DNA from: Triatoma infestans
Taxonomy: Eukaryota > Arthropoda > Insecta > Hemiptera > Reduviidae
DNA: 64,000 nt
Direction: 5' to 3'
Assembly (NCBI GenBank): GCA_011037195.1
Contig: JAAEAF010003553.1
Span: 62,001 to 126,000, forward strand
Shown: piece by piece, positions 23,160 through 36,034 of the stretch
Layout: each line of letters opens with the position of its first letter
Numbering within the stretch: position 1 is the stretch's first letter
Position numbers and translations under genes: made by a program
Notes under the pieces: generated by a model
What the model was told of the DNA's origin: nothing
Databases searched by the model: none
Seen by the model: the letters and a program-made list of their open reading frames with translations, nothing else

Positions 23160-24840
23160 TATACTTTTTTTGTTTGAATAGTATAGGGCACAATACCGTA
23201 AAATCTATGGAATTGTAAACAAAAGAAATTGTACTTTTAAATGTTACCTGGAAATGACATCGGTATATCAATGTTCCGGACGAGCTTTGTCGGTAAAATT
23301 TAAGAAATTTATTTCTGACTATAGAAGATAAAGTCAAAAGTACATTCATTTAAAAATTAATTGCATCTTATAATATCTAAATGAAGCGAAAGTTGACGAG
23401 TGCGATTATAATTTAGGCGTGATTTTGCTTGATTATGAAGAATGAACGCTCAAAATAAATCAGTAAAACTTCAAAAAAAGTGCGGATTCTGACTTAAAAG
23501 GCTAGACCTGTTAAAATATACTACTAAAGATTACAATGCTGTTAATTCTGCTACTAATAAATAAATTTAAGCTTTGCAATATTTGTTTTTAATCAAAGCA
23601 ATATCAGCGTAAATTCTTACGTCTTCTTGGAATTTATAGAACCTCAAATACTTAGAAATCATTTTCTTCTTCTATCGGCATTACAATTTTTGATAGACTT
23701 TTTGGTTGTTGATAATTCATGACGGTTATCTCTGTTGGTCTTTGATGATCTCCTTCCAAAATCTCTTCTCAAATATATTCGCAGATTTTCCTACACAATC
23801 TCTTCTAGGTTTTATTCTTGAATGTAAATTATTTTCTTGTATTCCAATTATTCGTTTCTCCATTATATGGCCGATTTGCTACTTATCTGTATAGTTTAGT
23901 TCTCAATCGATCTAGTGAAATTCTTTTCCTTTCAGTACTTTCGTTTAATTTGAAATTTTATAATCATCTTATAACAGTAACAGAAAATAGTACACTAAAA
24001 CGAAGGTGGAATACAAATCGAGATGCGTTTATAATTGACAAGTGAAGTGGAGTTGAAATGATTTAGTGAAAAGAAACCGATTAATTAAAACAAAATAGAA
24101 TTTTGGAATAAAAAGAACTAGAAAGGCAGCAGGAAGGATAGGGTGAAGAAAAAGCTAAATGAACTTTCCTTTCATCCAATAGAAAGAAAAGATGAGAAAG
24201 GGTGACGAAGAACAGCAATAGATGATTCCAGATAGGGGGGGTGGGGGTGTGAACGCCTCATAGATTGGTATTTTAATACTGTTAAAGAGTCGGGGAACGG
24301 TTTGAAAGATTTCATTCAACCCCACCCAGTTAAGTGTTTAAAGAAGGGACACAGTATGTTGAAAAAGAGCAAAAAAGAGTGCAAGCTTTTGGGAAGTGAG
24401 CAAAAAAAACACTAATGTGTTGGATGTTCCACTTCTAAACCACTTGCCAGAGTGCACCAACACTTGCTAGTGCTTACTCTTAAGAAAATGTATCTATCAG
24501 GGGGAAAGAGAGAGAGATTACGTTTGATGTACAGAAATTCTCCCGCTCTCTCACAAACATTTCTCCAAATGGAGCCTTGTAGCCAGTGATCAATCGTTAA
24601 TGGGAACAGACACGACCAACGTTTACTTCTTACCATCAATAATGGGCAAAGAGAACAATCCATTTACTATTCTCTTTGCTTGATTTTATTAAATTTTTCT
24701 TTCTCATTTTGTCAAATTTTTGAAATTATTTTCATTTTTACAGAAAAGTTATTTTATAGGGCTTCTGAGTGTACGAAAATTCCCATCGAATTGTGTAATT
24801 TAGTTTATTATGCGTGTTTTTCTGTGGGCATATGAACAAG
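23160..24840. other. unassigned region
   Basis: Mostly AT-rich; a G-run GGGGGGGTGGGGG near 24236. Short frames only, none recognised. Confidence 0.5.
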
Positions 24841-25777
24841 AAAATCTGGTGTGAAACACTCACACAACTTTCTCTTACTCCAGTTCTCAAAATTTATAAT
24901 TGACAAATTTTATAGTTTGTGTACAAATTTAATGAAATTCGTCGAAAACTGAAAAAAAAACTGTCCAGTAAAAGCGCAATTATTTATTTCTAATTAATTT
25001 TGTTTGGATGATAGGATTGAATAAATCGACTGTGATAGCACATTAGAAAAAAACCATAACCCCACCTCTTCTCCATAAGTGCCCATAAATGAATTTTCGC
25101 AGAGAAATGTTTTAACTAAAAGTTGTAGATCATTGTATGTTTAGATTATATACGAAGTTTCAAGAAAATCATTTTAGACATTTTTTGAGAAAATCGCGAA
25201 AAAGTGAAAATTTTTTTAGTGAAGTGTTAAGAAAAAACACGCTTCCGGTTATCCGATTCTTTCAAACTTAGAATTTCAACATTATTTAGGTGACAGAATT
25301 GTCTAATAAACTGAAATAGTAGTTAAGATGAAAACCTAACACCACCCCTCCCCAAGAAGTGCCCTTAAATGAATTTTCCCGTAGAAATGTTTCAAATAAA
25401 AGTTGTACCTCCTTGCATGTGCAGTTGATATGCGAAGTTTAAAGAAAATCGTCGGAGCCATTTTTTAAGAAAATTGCAAAAACTTAAAAAAAACAACTAG
25501 TAAACTGGTACTTCCGATTGAGGAATTTTGACAGATAATACACAGTCAGATCCCATGGTGATACCTAAACGTAATATCAAGTTTCAACTTTCTACGGTTT
25601 TCCGTTTTTGAGCTATGCTGTTCAAATACACACACACACATACACACACACAGACCATGTGCGAAAAACCACTTTTTTGGACTCAGGGACCTCAACAAGG
25701 ATATTTCCGGTGAAAACTCGATATCGAAAATTTGACACAATTACAATACTTCCTTTTACTGGAAGTAAGAGAAAGTA
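24841..25777. repeat. TTTCTCTTAC-ended dispersed repeat, long copy
   Basis: About 937 bp matching 45246-46240 in inverse orientation along its length. The ends are imperfect short inverted repeats: ACTTTCTCTTACTCCAG on the left and CTGGAAGTAAGAGAAAGT on the right. An internal (CA)n run lies at 25625-25651. It holds no real open frame. It looks like a non-autonomous DNA element, but no target-site duplication could be fixed. Confidence 0.72.
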
Positions 25778-27482
25778 ATAACTAAAATGAAAACTTTCCG
25801 GAAGTACAAATCTTTTAAGTACCACATTGAATCTGGCACAAGGTTTAGAAACAAACAAACAGTACTGAATCGATTTTTTTCGAAAACAGTTCAAACGATT
25901 TATTTTAATTTTTACAAATATTACGTACATACATGTAGTGAAATTTTTTTGAAATTATTTAATTTTTTTTTTATTTCTTCAAAATTATTTAAAAATATTT
26001 GGAAAAATTTTCTGGCTAATTGATTTTGAGGATTTTTGGGGGGAGCGGTGATATCTCTCTAAACTGATCTATCAAAAGCTTCCAATAAATTTAAAGTAAA
26101 CAAATACTTTAATGGGGACCAACGTATTATAAGAAATTAAGAACGAAGAAAATCGCATAGAGATGATAGAAGAGCCTGAGGAGAATAAGCATGTCCTTCA
26201 CAAAAGAACAAAAAGAGATAAGAAAGTGGAAATAACGAATTTCCTGAACAAAATAACGTTGAACCGTTGAAAGGAATGCAGGGGAAACTTACATTTAATC
26301 ATACATAAGCGGAGGAGCCATAAACCCATTGCCTAAAGTCGTGGACTTAAACGTTTCGCTCCTCTAGGAATTTATAACCATACTCTACGTTTCTTGACTG
26401 GGTTGATCTATATAACTAAAAACAACTAACTTAAGGAATCCTATTGATCCTTTTGCAATATAGATAAGACGTAGGACTATATTAACCTCGTGACGCTGTA
26501 TCAACCCGAAGACCTTAATGTTTTGTATGACAATGACCTTGAAAGACTGATAGACCTGTCAGAATTTTTTTTTATGGTAGTATAATGTGCTACGAGGTAT
26601 TGCTAACAGCCCCTAGTGGAGCCAGGATAAGATTTCTCATCACTAAACAACACCTCTTACAAATTAATTTCTCTAGGAATTCTTAGAATCTGAGAAAGTT
26701 CAGAGAGGAGACATCCTCCTCCGGATACAATTCGGTATTCCAGGCTTGTAAACTTCCCTGAATGATAGCTTTCCAGTTCGTCAGGAAGTGCATTAAAGTT
26801 CTCGCCATCTCCTCACTGTATTTTTAACTGCCATCACTTCTTTACTCAGCTTCTTTTGGTGCTATCGTTGTCTACAAAGCCCGGCGATGAAAATTGTGTT
26901 TGCCAAAATGCGAAATTCATTATTGCTTATCCTAATTCATGTCCCAGTGTTTTCGGTACAAGCTGCCCAAGACAAGACAGCCTCGCTCAATGCTAGGAGG
27001 ATTTATGGATTTCCAATCACGGTAGCCTTGAAGCAAGTTATTGTAAATTACAGTTATAAAAAAAAAACTTTCTTCTTAAAATTTAGGGTTTTACCAAACT
27101 TTTGGTTACTCTTAATATTGCATATAAATATAATTTTGGAGGGGTAACATACATTTCACTTTTTACTTCTTAGGACAAGCAGTTAGTTGAATATGATTGG
27201 ATTGTAAACCACCAGCACCGGATCTATCAATCGCTAAGAAACAATAAACTAATCCAGATCTTGTTATATTTTCCTTAATAACGTAAGTAAAGCCCAATGG
27301 CGAGTTACCATTTGGTTTTAATCATCATCCTGTAATCAATAATGCGACTCAATGTCAGGAATTCGTCTCTTAATAAGCGACTTTTTGAGGAAGCTACTAC
27401 TAACTGAATGTTTACTTTCGTTTAATGCATAAGTATACATCTCCAATTTACGAAATTCATTTCCGAACGGAAATATATATAT
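25778..27482. other. unassigned region
   Basis: Of moderate complexity from 26100 on. The frame at 26887-27147 starts with a hydrophobic segment (NSLLLILIHVPVFSVQAAQ) that could pass as a signal peptide, but it has no supporting splice context or family. Confidence 0.4.
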
Positions 27483-27710
27483 AGGAGAGAGAATCAGAGA
27501 GAATGAATTAGGAAGATAGATGATGATAAGCTGAACACTGTAATGAATAGAACATAGAAAACTGCAAGGACTTTACGTTTAAATAGAAGTTAGATAGTGA
27601 GAATATAATAAAGAGACAGACTGGCTGAGTAATAAGAAGGTAAGTAGATAAGTTACTGTATACCATTGTAAAACTGTTCTGAACTGTACTGCTGTCACTC
27701 TACTCTCGGC
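27483..27710. repeat. partial copy of the 10325 inverted-repeat element
   Basis: Shares ATAATGAATAGAACA, ATAGAAGTTAG and GAGACAGACTGGCTGAGTAA in order with 10375-10545. Only one arm. Confidence 0.65.
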
Positions 27711-27714
27711 GGTT

Positions 27715-28555
27715 TAAGCCTGTTAAGCCGGTTTTAACTGTTCGAAAATCCGGCTAGCTGCCCTTATTCTTTCTGTTATTTCTCCATCCGAGAAACCATT
27801 TTCTTGCAGGAAAAATCCAAGGTAATTAAAGGTCTCCACTATGTCTATTATTTTATCTTTAACCCTAATGACCCTCATTAGGTCAATACCCAGGTTTTAT
27901 TTTGCATATTTTCATTATCTTGGTCTTGTCCGGATTAATACTCATGTTTCTTTTTGCCAATTCATCATGGAGAGTTCTCAGGTTGTCCTGAACGTCTCGG
28001 TCATTTTCAGCGAGTATTACCAAGTCGTCGGCAAACGCCAGGACTGAGACGTCCTTTACTTGTCTTAAATTCCTCATTCTTTGCTTAATATTATTAATGA
28101 CTGAATCCAGCATTAAGATGAATTATAGTGGGCTCAAGCTACATCCCTGTCGTATGCCTACTGTCTTTCGAATTCGGGGGGTAGGTAGTTGGCGGATCTC
28201 ACTACGTTTCTTGTTTTAATGTAAAGGCTTTTAACTGCTAAAACCAATCCTGTGTGGACTCTTTTCTTTCTCTCAGAGCTTTAAATATATCCTCCTTTTT
28301 CACTTTATCGAACGCCTTAACAAGATCTACATAACAGAGCCATACACTCTTGCCTTTTTCAATAATTTTTTCCATGACCTGCCACAGTGTGGTGTATAAG
28401 GTCTTGCGTGCACCTATTTGCACGAAAACCATACAGCTCGTCCTCTAGTGTATGCTCTACTATCCTTCTAATTCCTTTTTCTATTATCCTTGCGTAAACC
28501 TTGCCCCGTACACTACGTAGAGATATTCCACTTGATTGTTTCACTCCCTGTTATC
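27715..28555 (-). mobile_element. degenerate LINE reverse transcriptase
   Basis: Minus-strand frames in RT order: GISLRSVRGKVYARIIEKGI, E-D-E-L-Y-G-F-R-A-N-R-C-T-Q-D-L, CYVDLVKAFDKV, then MLDSVINNIKQR, VLAFADDLVILAEN (the FADD catalytic box), N-M-S-I-N-P-D-K-T-K-I-M-K and YLGFFLQENGFSDGEI-like end. Broken by several frameshifts. Typical of APE-type insect LINEs (RTE-like); truncated at both ends. Confidence 0.82.
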
Positions 28556-28559
28556 TTTC

Positions 28560-29047
28560 TTTTTAAATATTAAAAAAAAAAAAAAAAAAAAAATTATAAA
28601 AAAAAAATTAGATGAAATAAATAAATAAATAAAATAAAATAAATAAATAACGCAGCATATTTATAATTTTATTTAGCTTATAATAGTAACAAGATCGTAC
28701 AAATATATTATTAGCCAATCATTAGTATGTTTTTACACTATTTATTCTCTGTTTTTTTTTTTTGTCTTTTTAATTTTATAATGTTCACTTTTCTGTTCAA
28801 TAATAATAATTATAATTATTATTATTATTATTATTACAATTTTAACAAATTAATAATTTAATAAATATAAAAATAACAGATAAAGAAATATTTATACATA
28901 TAGTGTAATATATATAATATAATATTGACATATATTATTTAAACACATGCCTAACAAAACAATGAAAGCAATTATTTCACTATAATTAACTATTATCATA
29001 TTATTATATTATTATTTTATTATAACATCCAATAAACATTTGTTTGA

Positions 29048-29092
<45 letters not shown>

Positions 29093-30590
29093 TACAATGC
29101 ACTCTTTATATAAATTTCTTTGAAATTTCTATACAAATACTTTTATTTACAAAATTCTGACTTCCATAATTATTTAATTTTTATAATATATATATTATAT
29201 ATATATATACTTTCATCTTTTATTTTTTTTTTTGTTTTTATATATAATTACTTTATATTTTTAATAAAAAAAAGGAAAAATTCCAAATTTTCAACGAGAA
29301 AAAAAAAAGAAAAAAAGAAATAATCTATCGCTTATATTTATATAATAAATATAATATATATTTTAATATTTTAAAAAACTTTCCATTTCATGGATACATT
29401 ATTTGAATGTTTTTTTTTTTTTTTTTTTTTTTAACTCCTATTGCAAAAAAAAAAACAGAAACAAAAGGAAAATACAGGGATAAACATTACATTCTGTTTT
29501 TTTAAATATATTATTTACATTTTTATAAATGTTTTTCTCTTGGAGTAAAATGCCAATTATAAAGAATATTTATTTTATTTTATTTTTTGTTTTAAATATT
29601 AATTTGGCACAATATTATTTCTAAAAATATTTTTTTTATTTTTTTTATATATATTTTTTTTTTTTTCAAGTTTCTAATTACCCTAGAAATACATATATTA
29701 TTATATTTTTTATTCAATATTATTATATACATTGTTTACAAAAATTGGAGATAAAATAAATTTTTATACATATAGATAATCTTATCTATTTATTTATTTA
29801 TTTATTTTTCTTTTTATTTTTATTTATTTTTTATTTATTTTCTTTGGCATTATTATAATTAAACATCTAATTTACAATAGTCTACAATATTTCTCACCAA
29901 TTTAATAGTTATATATATGTTTTTTTTTTTTGTTCTTTAAATTAAATTTATAAATGGTCATTTTGTTTTGTTCAGTTTTGTTTTAGTATGACATAATAAG
30001 CAGTAATAAATAAATAATCAGTGCATTCTACTGCTGTGATTTGAAGACGTGGGACAAGATTATGGTTGGTTATGTTGACCAGCCTGCAAAGTGACTTACA
30101 AGGTTTTTTTTTTTTTTTTAAATTTTTGTTGGAATAAACTATTATCAGAAAGTAATAATTTAAATAATTATTATCATTCTAATAACCAAAGTTTAATAAG
30201 AAATAAATAATATTTTACAGTACAAAAAAAATAAAGAAGTCAAGAATGAAAACTCAGGGTATTAATAAGATTAATACACAATTTTATAGACATAATTGAA
30301 AAAAAAAAAAAAATCCAAAAAAAAGGAAAGGAAAATTAATGGAGAATAAAATTACTGTCAAAATTTTTTATTAGAGAAATTTTGTCTGTCATAATTCACC
30401 AACATCGCACCAATACAAATCAAACAATACTAATATTAGATATATTAATATGGCATATTTGGGTTTAAAAAAAAGTAGACTTTGACGGTTGTAATAGGAA
30501 GTATTGCACCTATGACGATTTCCAAAATTGAGTTTTAGCTGGAAATACATGTTTCGGGGGAATAGAAACCTTAGTAGAAAAAAAAAAAAA
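28560..30590. other. long AT-rich low-complexity stretch
   Basis: About 2 kb of A/T-dominated sequence with poly(A) and poly(T) runs, (ATTT)n, (AAAT)n and an (ATT)n block at 29048-29090. No coding or element signature is seen. The open frames inside are Phe/Ile/Tyr/Lys-only. Confidence 0.8.
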
Positions 30591-30630
30591 CCATAATCTT
30601 TTAGGTTCATTAAAAAAATACGCGGCCATT

Positions 30631-31475
30631 TTTCATGCTAAATACTTGAGTTTCCGGGTTAAGATCGCATCGCGTCAATGGTTTGCTAAAAACCGACGTT
30701 TTCCCCATGTTATAATGAGCCTCTTTAGGGTCGTTACACCTTCAAAGCCAATGGACCTTGGTAGAGAAAAGGCGTGGCTTCTTACTCCGCCATCTTGACC
30801 GCCATATTGACTGCCTTCTTGATCACCATGTTTACTATGGTGGTGGATAGTGTTTAATTTCCTCTTTGCTGTCCACGATTGGCTGGCCGGTAACGAGATC
30901 TAAGTCTCCTATCCCACTGCCTTTGGCATGACCTTGCCATGCTCTGGAAAACCATTGGACGTTTTTTTCTCCTGCTTTTTCATTCCATTTCCTGAGAGGG
31001 GGGGAGCCATGTTCTGCTTAGCAGAAGTCCATAGTCCCTATTTAGACAGTCTCAATTTCCACTGCCTCTCTTATGACGCGTTCTTAATAATTATCAACCT
31101 GGGCAAAGACCCTGGTGTCCTCAAAACTTATAGCATGCCCAGTTGTAGGTGAATGTTCTGCGAGGGCAGACTTCTCCCTCGGTGAAAATAACGTGTTGTT
31201 TCAGACGTGTTGTGATCAGCCTTTTAGTCTGGTCTATGTACTTTTTTCCCCACTGATGCAAGGCATCACGAGAATCCCGCCCCCCTTCTTTGCAGAGGAC
31301 ACCTACTCTTCAACTCTGGTGACAGCTGAAACACTATTCTGTCCGTCCCAAGCACGGTGTGATATTGTGCTTTGCAAGGATTTTTCAGGAGGGTCATTGC
31401 AACCTGGGAGAAACGTCGGTTCCCACAGCGAACCACTGACGCGGTCTCATCCCGGAAACTCGATTGTTTTGCAGA
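30631..31475 (-). mobile_element. Penelope-like element fragment with inverted terminal motif
   Basis: Minus-strand coding sequence for a GIY-YIG endonuclease (30950-31390), followed (30737-30631) by a terminal-repeat-like block with AAAACGTCGG, ATTGACGCGATG and CCCGGAAACTCAA. The same block occurs in opposite sense at 31381-31475 (GAAACGTCGG, ACTGACGCGGTC, CCCGGAAACTCGA), directly upstream of the truncated frame. An inverted terminal-repeat piece at the 5' cut end is known for Penelope-like elements. Confidence 0.8.
30950..31390 (-). pseudogene. Penelope-like GIY-YIG endonuclease domain, broken
   Basis: Across frames: G-K-K-Y-I-D-Q-T-K-R-L-I-T-T-R-L-K-Q-H (family form G-x-x-Y-I-G-Q-T-x-R...R-x-x-E-H), then KSALAEHSPTTGHAISFEDT, R-E-A-V-E-I-E and the terminal N-R-D-Y-G-L ... 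L-S-R-T-W. This is the order in the C-terminal endonuclease of Penelope-like retroelements. Frameshifts fall after LKQH and after DNYY. The reverse transcriptase is not present. An antisense plus-strand frame (31115-31528) is a shadow. Confidence 0.83.
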
Positions 31476-31530
31476 AAAAACTTGTTTACATAATTGTATC
31501 ATGCTCATTCGTTTCTGAATTTGGTTGACT

Positions 31531-32092
31531 AACAAATGCAACAGAGGAACGACAGAAATTCATGAATTGAAATTCCACCTTTAAACTTTTTACGTTCATA
31601 TTGACAAATTTTAGTACGATATTAGCCATTCTGCTGTACCACCCCTACAGCAGGAAATCAACTGATAACAGAAGACTCAGCAAGAATAATTACATATGAT
31701 AAAGGAGAGTCTTTGGCGTGATATACGGGAAAATCTCCAGTCTTTGTGACGATGAAAGGCTTGATATGGATCAAAAAACGAGGGATCCAGACATAAATCA
31801 TAAAAAATTCGTAATTAAATTATATAGACACTGGAAAACAGTTTCAGTAAAAAAAAATTCTTAAGAAGAAGAAGAAAGTTTAAAATAATATAAAAATCAG
31901 TTGTTGAATCCTTATTTGGTAACTTTAAGTCTCACAGATAGCAGCCATATTTATTGCTAGAACATTACGATGGATAGCACGGTTCTATGTATGCGTTACT
32001 ACAACTTCCTAAAATTAAAATATGGCTTTGAAATGCAAATGTTCTTGCTTTTCATTTCATTGATAACCACAGACTTTCAAACTTGCTGATAT
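31531..32092. other. unassigned region
   Basis: Nothing recognised between the Penelope-like fragment and the foldback. Confidence 0.5.
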
Positions 32093-32215
32093 TTTCTTCA
32101 GGTATTTTATCCGTCGTAGCATGCATATTCCTTTTTTTCCTGACCGGTTAGGATTTTTATCCATCGTCAGTGCAAATGCACCAAGAATATGAATGCTACG
32201 ACGGATAAAATACCA
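32093..32215. repeat. short foldback element (GTATTTTATCCGTCGTAGCA family)
   Basis: GGTATTTTATCCGTCGTAGC at 32101 and its inverse GCTACGACGGATAAAATACC at 32194-32213. The interior contains CTGACGA with an ATCC/GGAT hairpin in inverse sense. Related to 52205-52470. Confidence 0.7.
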
Positions 32216-32660
32216 GATTTTATTCAGTATTGGGGACCCAACCACATATTCAATAGCTGATATTTTTTATATTAATTAGAAGCGATTCAAAATAATTCTA
32301 ATTTCCCGCGTGGAAGTCGCTTGTTTTGCATTGCGTATCTGTGAGAATGGATCTTCCAGCCTAAAAATCCTGAAGGTTATCAGAAACATTTTAGTTAATT
32401 TCCAGTTGTCTGGAAGAAAGCATGTCCTATATCAAGAAAAAGAACTTGTACCTAAATTTTAAATGAACATTTAAGATGGTGTGTTCAAAGCGCTCATTGC
32501 ATTAGTTCATGACCGAAGTAGCTTTAACTTCCTATATATTTTTATGAATCGGAAATACATATCCTTCGAGCAGGTTTGAGTTGTTGCAGAATCCTTACTT
32601 TATTCCATACCTTGTTCGACTATAAGAAGCGAAAGCTGAATGTCATGATCGGATGATTGA

Positions 32661-33150
32661 ATTGACAAGGAGAACCGGACCGAAACAAATAAGAAACAAA
32701 TTTGGTTTCTTTCAAGGCTCACTGACGTAGCTCACAAGAGGTATCTGTTGTATGCAGTTACATGGGGACTAGCGACCCCATAGGTTACCACAGCTCAGTA
32801 CTCCATGCACTTCGAAGGAGCAGTACAAATATACATAAACTACATACACTCTACTCTTTACAGACAAGGACAAGCACAGTACATAAAAACTAAGGTCTCC
32901 GTCCTTAATTAATTGAGGTAAGCGAAGGGAGAAGGAAGGGATTAGCTCAGTGGTAGCGTGTTGGAATAGCAACGCGAGGGTCCCGGGTTCGAATCCAGTA
33001 TGGGCAGTGCTGTCTATAGACAGAGAACACTGCTCAGAGGCCGACAGTGCACTATTGCTGACAGTGCTCAGGTTCCAGGGGCACAATAGATCTTTCAGGT
33101 CGCAGTGCAATATTCCCCTACTACAATCTCCAAGGCTCCATGATCATGAT
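32661..33150 (+). mobile_element. tRNA-derived SINE with upstream module
   Basis: Upstream module 32661-32935, then a tRNA-like head with A box TAGCTCAGTGGTA (32943-32955) and B box GGTTCGAATCC (32986-32996), then a body with repeated CAGTGC words. The first 340 bp are near-identical to 35276-35615. The head looks like a tRNA but lacks a complete cloverleaf and continues into SINE body, so it is not a functional tRNA gene. Confidence 0.8.
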
Positions 33151-34209
33151 CCAGCCTAATCAATCCTTCACAATTACCTAGCTAGTACTTAACCAAGCAC
33201 TAAAGTTCATGGAAATCTTCCAACACCGATCAGCCTGTCGTTCTGAATCCTTACATTATGCCATTTCTGACTCGATTCGAAAATATATAGAGTCTTGAGC
33301 GGTTATATCTGATTGAATGTTGGATTAGTTTCTGTGATGATAAACCCATTATTCACGTTTTTTTCTTGCCTACATGATCTATCTTTAGAGATCCTAACGA
33401 GTTTAAATGGGCATTGGCGAACATTACATAAGCTTTGAGAGTTCAATTTTCTTTTGTGATGGTCCTCATTCTGTTTGCGGGGCGGAATTTATCCTTGTTA
33501 TAATATCTCAGATAATATTGATTGTATAGAAAAGTGCCTGACATGATTTCAGAGAAAAATATTTCGACCAGATTAAAGAAATAATTCCGAATTATATTGC
33601 TCAAACACTTGAACATAATAACGAAGAAGTAAATTGATTGCAACCGATATTGACAAAGTACTCAACAAAAAGTAATCCTCTCAGCAAATAATTTTATATC
33701 ATTTATGGTTTTATTATTTTCTAACAAAACAATTATTAAATTGAAATATCTCAATACTATATATATATATATATTTACATTATGATACAAATATACAAAA
33801 GTTTAAACAAATAATAAACACACTGACGAAATTATTAAACGTAATTATTTAATTAAATTGAATTGAATATAAACCTGTTGTTAAATTATTCAAGGATTAA
33901 GTTATATTCACCCGCAGGGCGGGTCAGATGGTGTAATGTGCGTTTATATCGGCCAGAGGTCAAACAAAATTGAAAAGTAGGAAAACATAAAACCTAGAAA
34001 AGAAAAATTATTAATGATTTAGTCGATTAAAAATTGTCAGACAACGATTATTATTGGGGATATGTGGGAAGCCCATGTACCCATCGCTGTTTAGTTGTAG
34101 CCTTCGCAACCAAGATTTTTGCCACTAACTGCAAGTCTCCACTTTTACTCAAGACGCTGAGCCAACACCGTCTTTGCCTGAAATGAACTTTGAATTCTCC
34201 CATATCGTT
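33151..34209. other. unassigned region
   Basis: AT-rich, with no coding or repeat signature that I can name. Confidence 0.5.
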
Positions 34210-35275
34210 TATTTATTTATTTTGATAGTAAATGTACATTTAGTTTACTTCTTACATTATAGTGGTGCAGGTTTCCTCTAGGTCTTCTTATTTGTGTTTT
34301 CTTTTTGCTTTAAAGCTAGCCAATAAATGTAAAGAGAAGGCAGAGGAGTCATAATATTTAAGCACTGTGAAAAAAAAGAAGAAGATTTACCGCTGTCACG
34401 AATCTTTTTATACAACATAATTTTGATTGCGTTTTTTGTTATCTAAAAACTGTAGATGCTTCAGACGTTGCCGTCCCATAGCTCTATTCCGTAGCTCATT
34501 CTTGAATTGAATAGAGCGAAATAAGCCAATTCTCAAAATTTCTTTAGGTCCTTCATCTCTCAGTTGTCTTGATAAATAAATTATCTAGGACAGTCTATTA
34601 TTCAAGGTGATAAAATGACCTTTTCAAGAGAGCTAACTGTCTCTTAGGAACAGCGTGCGTCATCTTGCCCTTTCACTTTATTTATGTTGATTGATTTGTC
34701 CACAACCATTTTTTTTGCAGAATAATATATTTTTCTGAACTCTGTATGATACAATGATGGTAGTCTCTTCCTTCAGATATTATTGTTGTATCGTCGGCAT
34801 ACAAAATATTTTTATTAGGGAATTAATAAATACGTCATTAGTAAATAATAAAAATAGAACTGGACCCAACACATTCCTTGCGGGATATCACGTTTAATGT
34901 CTCTTAATTGTTATGAGTTCTGATTATTATCATGAACTTGAGTCTTCTGGAAGTTGATATTCTTTAAAAAGATTCCATGTAATTCCTCTGATTCCAAACT
35001 ATTTTAGTTTTAAAAGCTATATATTATGTGGAATCATGTCGAAGGCTTTGTTGAGGTCACAAAAACTAACCATACATATTTCTTTATTCTCGAACGCCCA
35101 TATTATTTCCTTCACAAGTTTACAAACAGCATCAACAGCATTGTATGAAACCATCTCTATAGCCAAATTGCTAAGTGTTAATAGCTGTTCTGTGTGTGTT
35201 AATAGCTGTCTATGCACGATCTTTTCTATTATTTTTGACAGAACTGGCACCAAAGCTACTGGACGATAATTGGAT
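34210..35275 (-). mobile_element. degenerate LINE reverse transcriptase
   Basis: Minus strand from the right: NYRPVALVPVLSKIIEKIVH, FCDLNKAFDMIPHNI (the aspartate of RT motif A), GIRGITWNLFKEYQ, LGPVLFLLFTNDV and a Y/M-A-D-D-T-T-I-I-S-type box near 34790, then worn tail to about 34210. Resembles the RT of Jockey/RTE-type LINEs. Many stops. The right end is abutted by the SINE composite. Confidence 0.75.
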
Positions 35276-35615
35276 TTGACAATGAAAATCGGACCGAAAC
35301 AAATAAGAAACAAATTTGGTTTCTTTCAAGGCTCACTGATGTAGCCTGCAAGGGGTATCTGTTGCATACAGTTACTTGGGGAGTAGCGAGACCACGGGTT
35401 ACCACAGCTCAGTACTCCATGCACTTCGTCAGAGCAGTACATTATACACATAAACTACATACACTCTACTCTTTACAGACAAGGACAAGCACAGTACATA
35501 AAAACTAAGGTCTCCGTCCTTAGTTAATTGAGGTAAGCGAAGGGAGAAGGAAGGGATTAGCTCAGTGGTAGCGCGCTGGAATAGCAACGCGGAGGTCCCG
35601 GGTTCGAATCCAGTA
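35276..35615 (+). mobile_element. SINE composite, second copy (module plus tRNA-like head)
   Basis: Near-identical to 32661-33000: shared TTGACAA start, module, A box TAGCTCAGTGGTA and B box GGTTCGAATCC. It stops just after the B box, without the SINE body, and lies against a degenerate LINE RT fragment on its left. Confidence 0.8.
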
Positions 35616-35631
35616 TTTTGCCATTAATATG

Positions 35632-35717
35632 CAGATCAGATTAAATGCATATGTCATTATGTTGAGAAAGGTATTGTTAAGTAGCCCCTAGACAATCAAT
35701 ATTCACGTCAATATCTT
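35632..35717. repeat. solo left end of the 36571 element plus its flank
   Basis: CATATGTCATTATGTTGAG and the following bases repeat 36530-36607, including the TTA and the first 37 bp of the element end (CCCCTAGACAATCAATATTC). The similarity stops after ACGTCAATAT. Confidence 0.8.
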
Positions 35718-36034
35718 CAGAGCTTTTTTTTATATACAGTTGTTACTTTAGCTATTTATAATATTGTTTGGAAGCTACTTTCTACAGTAAACCAATTTAT
35801 TAGATTTGTGAGTGGTGTTATATAAGAGTGTGTTGCTTTTCTGTGTTTTTATTTTTTTAATAAAGAAATTAGAAACTCTTCTTTCCTTTCATTTCCTTCA
35901 TCACTTTTAATATACCTCTTCACTCATTATTTTAAATTCCACTCCTGTACACAAGTCCTGATGTGCTACAACATTATTAAATGAGCTGTTAATCTGTCAA
36001 GATATCTAAGGCAGTTCAAGTGATTATTAAATTT

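Noticed and set aside
23089..23349. Minus-strand frame with a poly-Asn start
   Set aside because: It reads through the (ATT)n microsatellite; the rest has no family match.
26887..27147. Small secreted protein with signal peptide-like start
   Set aside because: The hydrophobic start is plausible, but the rest is low-complexity, there is no recognisable family and no splice context.
31115..31528. Plus-strand frame of 137 codons
   Set aside because: Antisense to the Penelope-like GIY-YIG domain, whose motifs are on the minus strand.
32939..33002. tRNA gene (A and B boxes present)
   Set aside because: The cloverleaf does not close; the same head occurs in several copies with SINE body and A tail. 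Treated as a SINE head.
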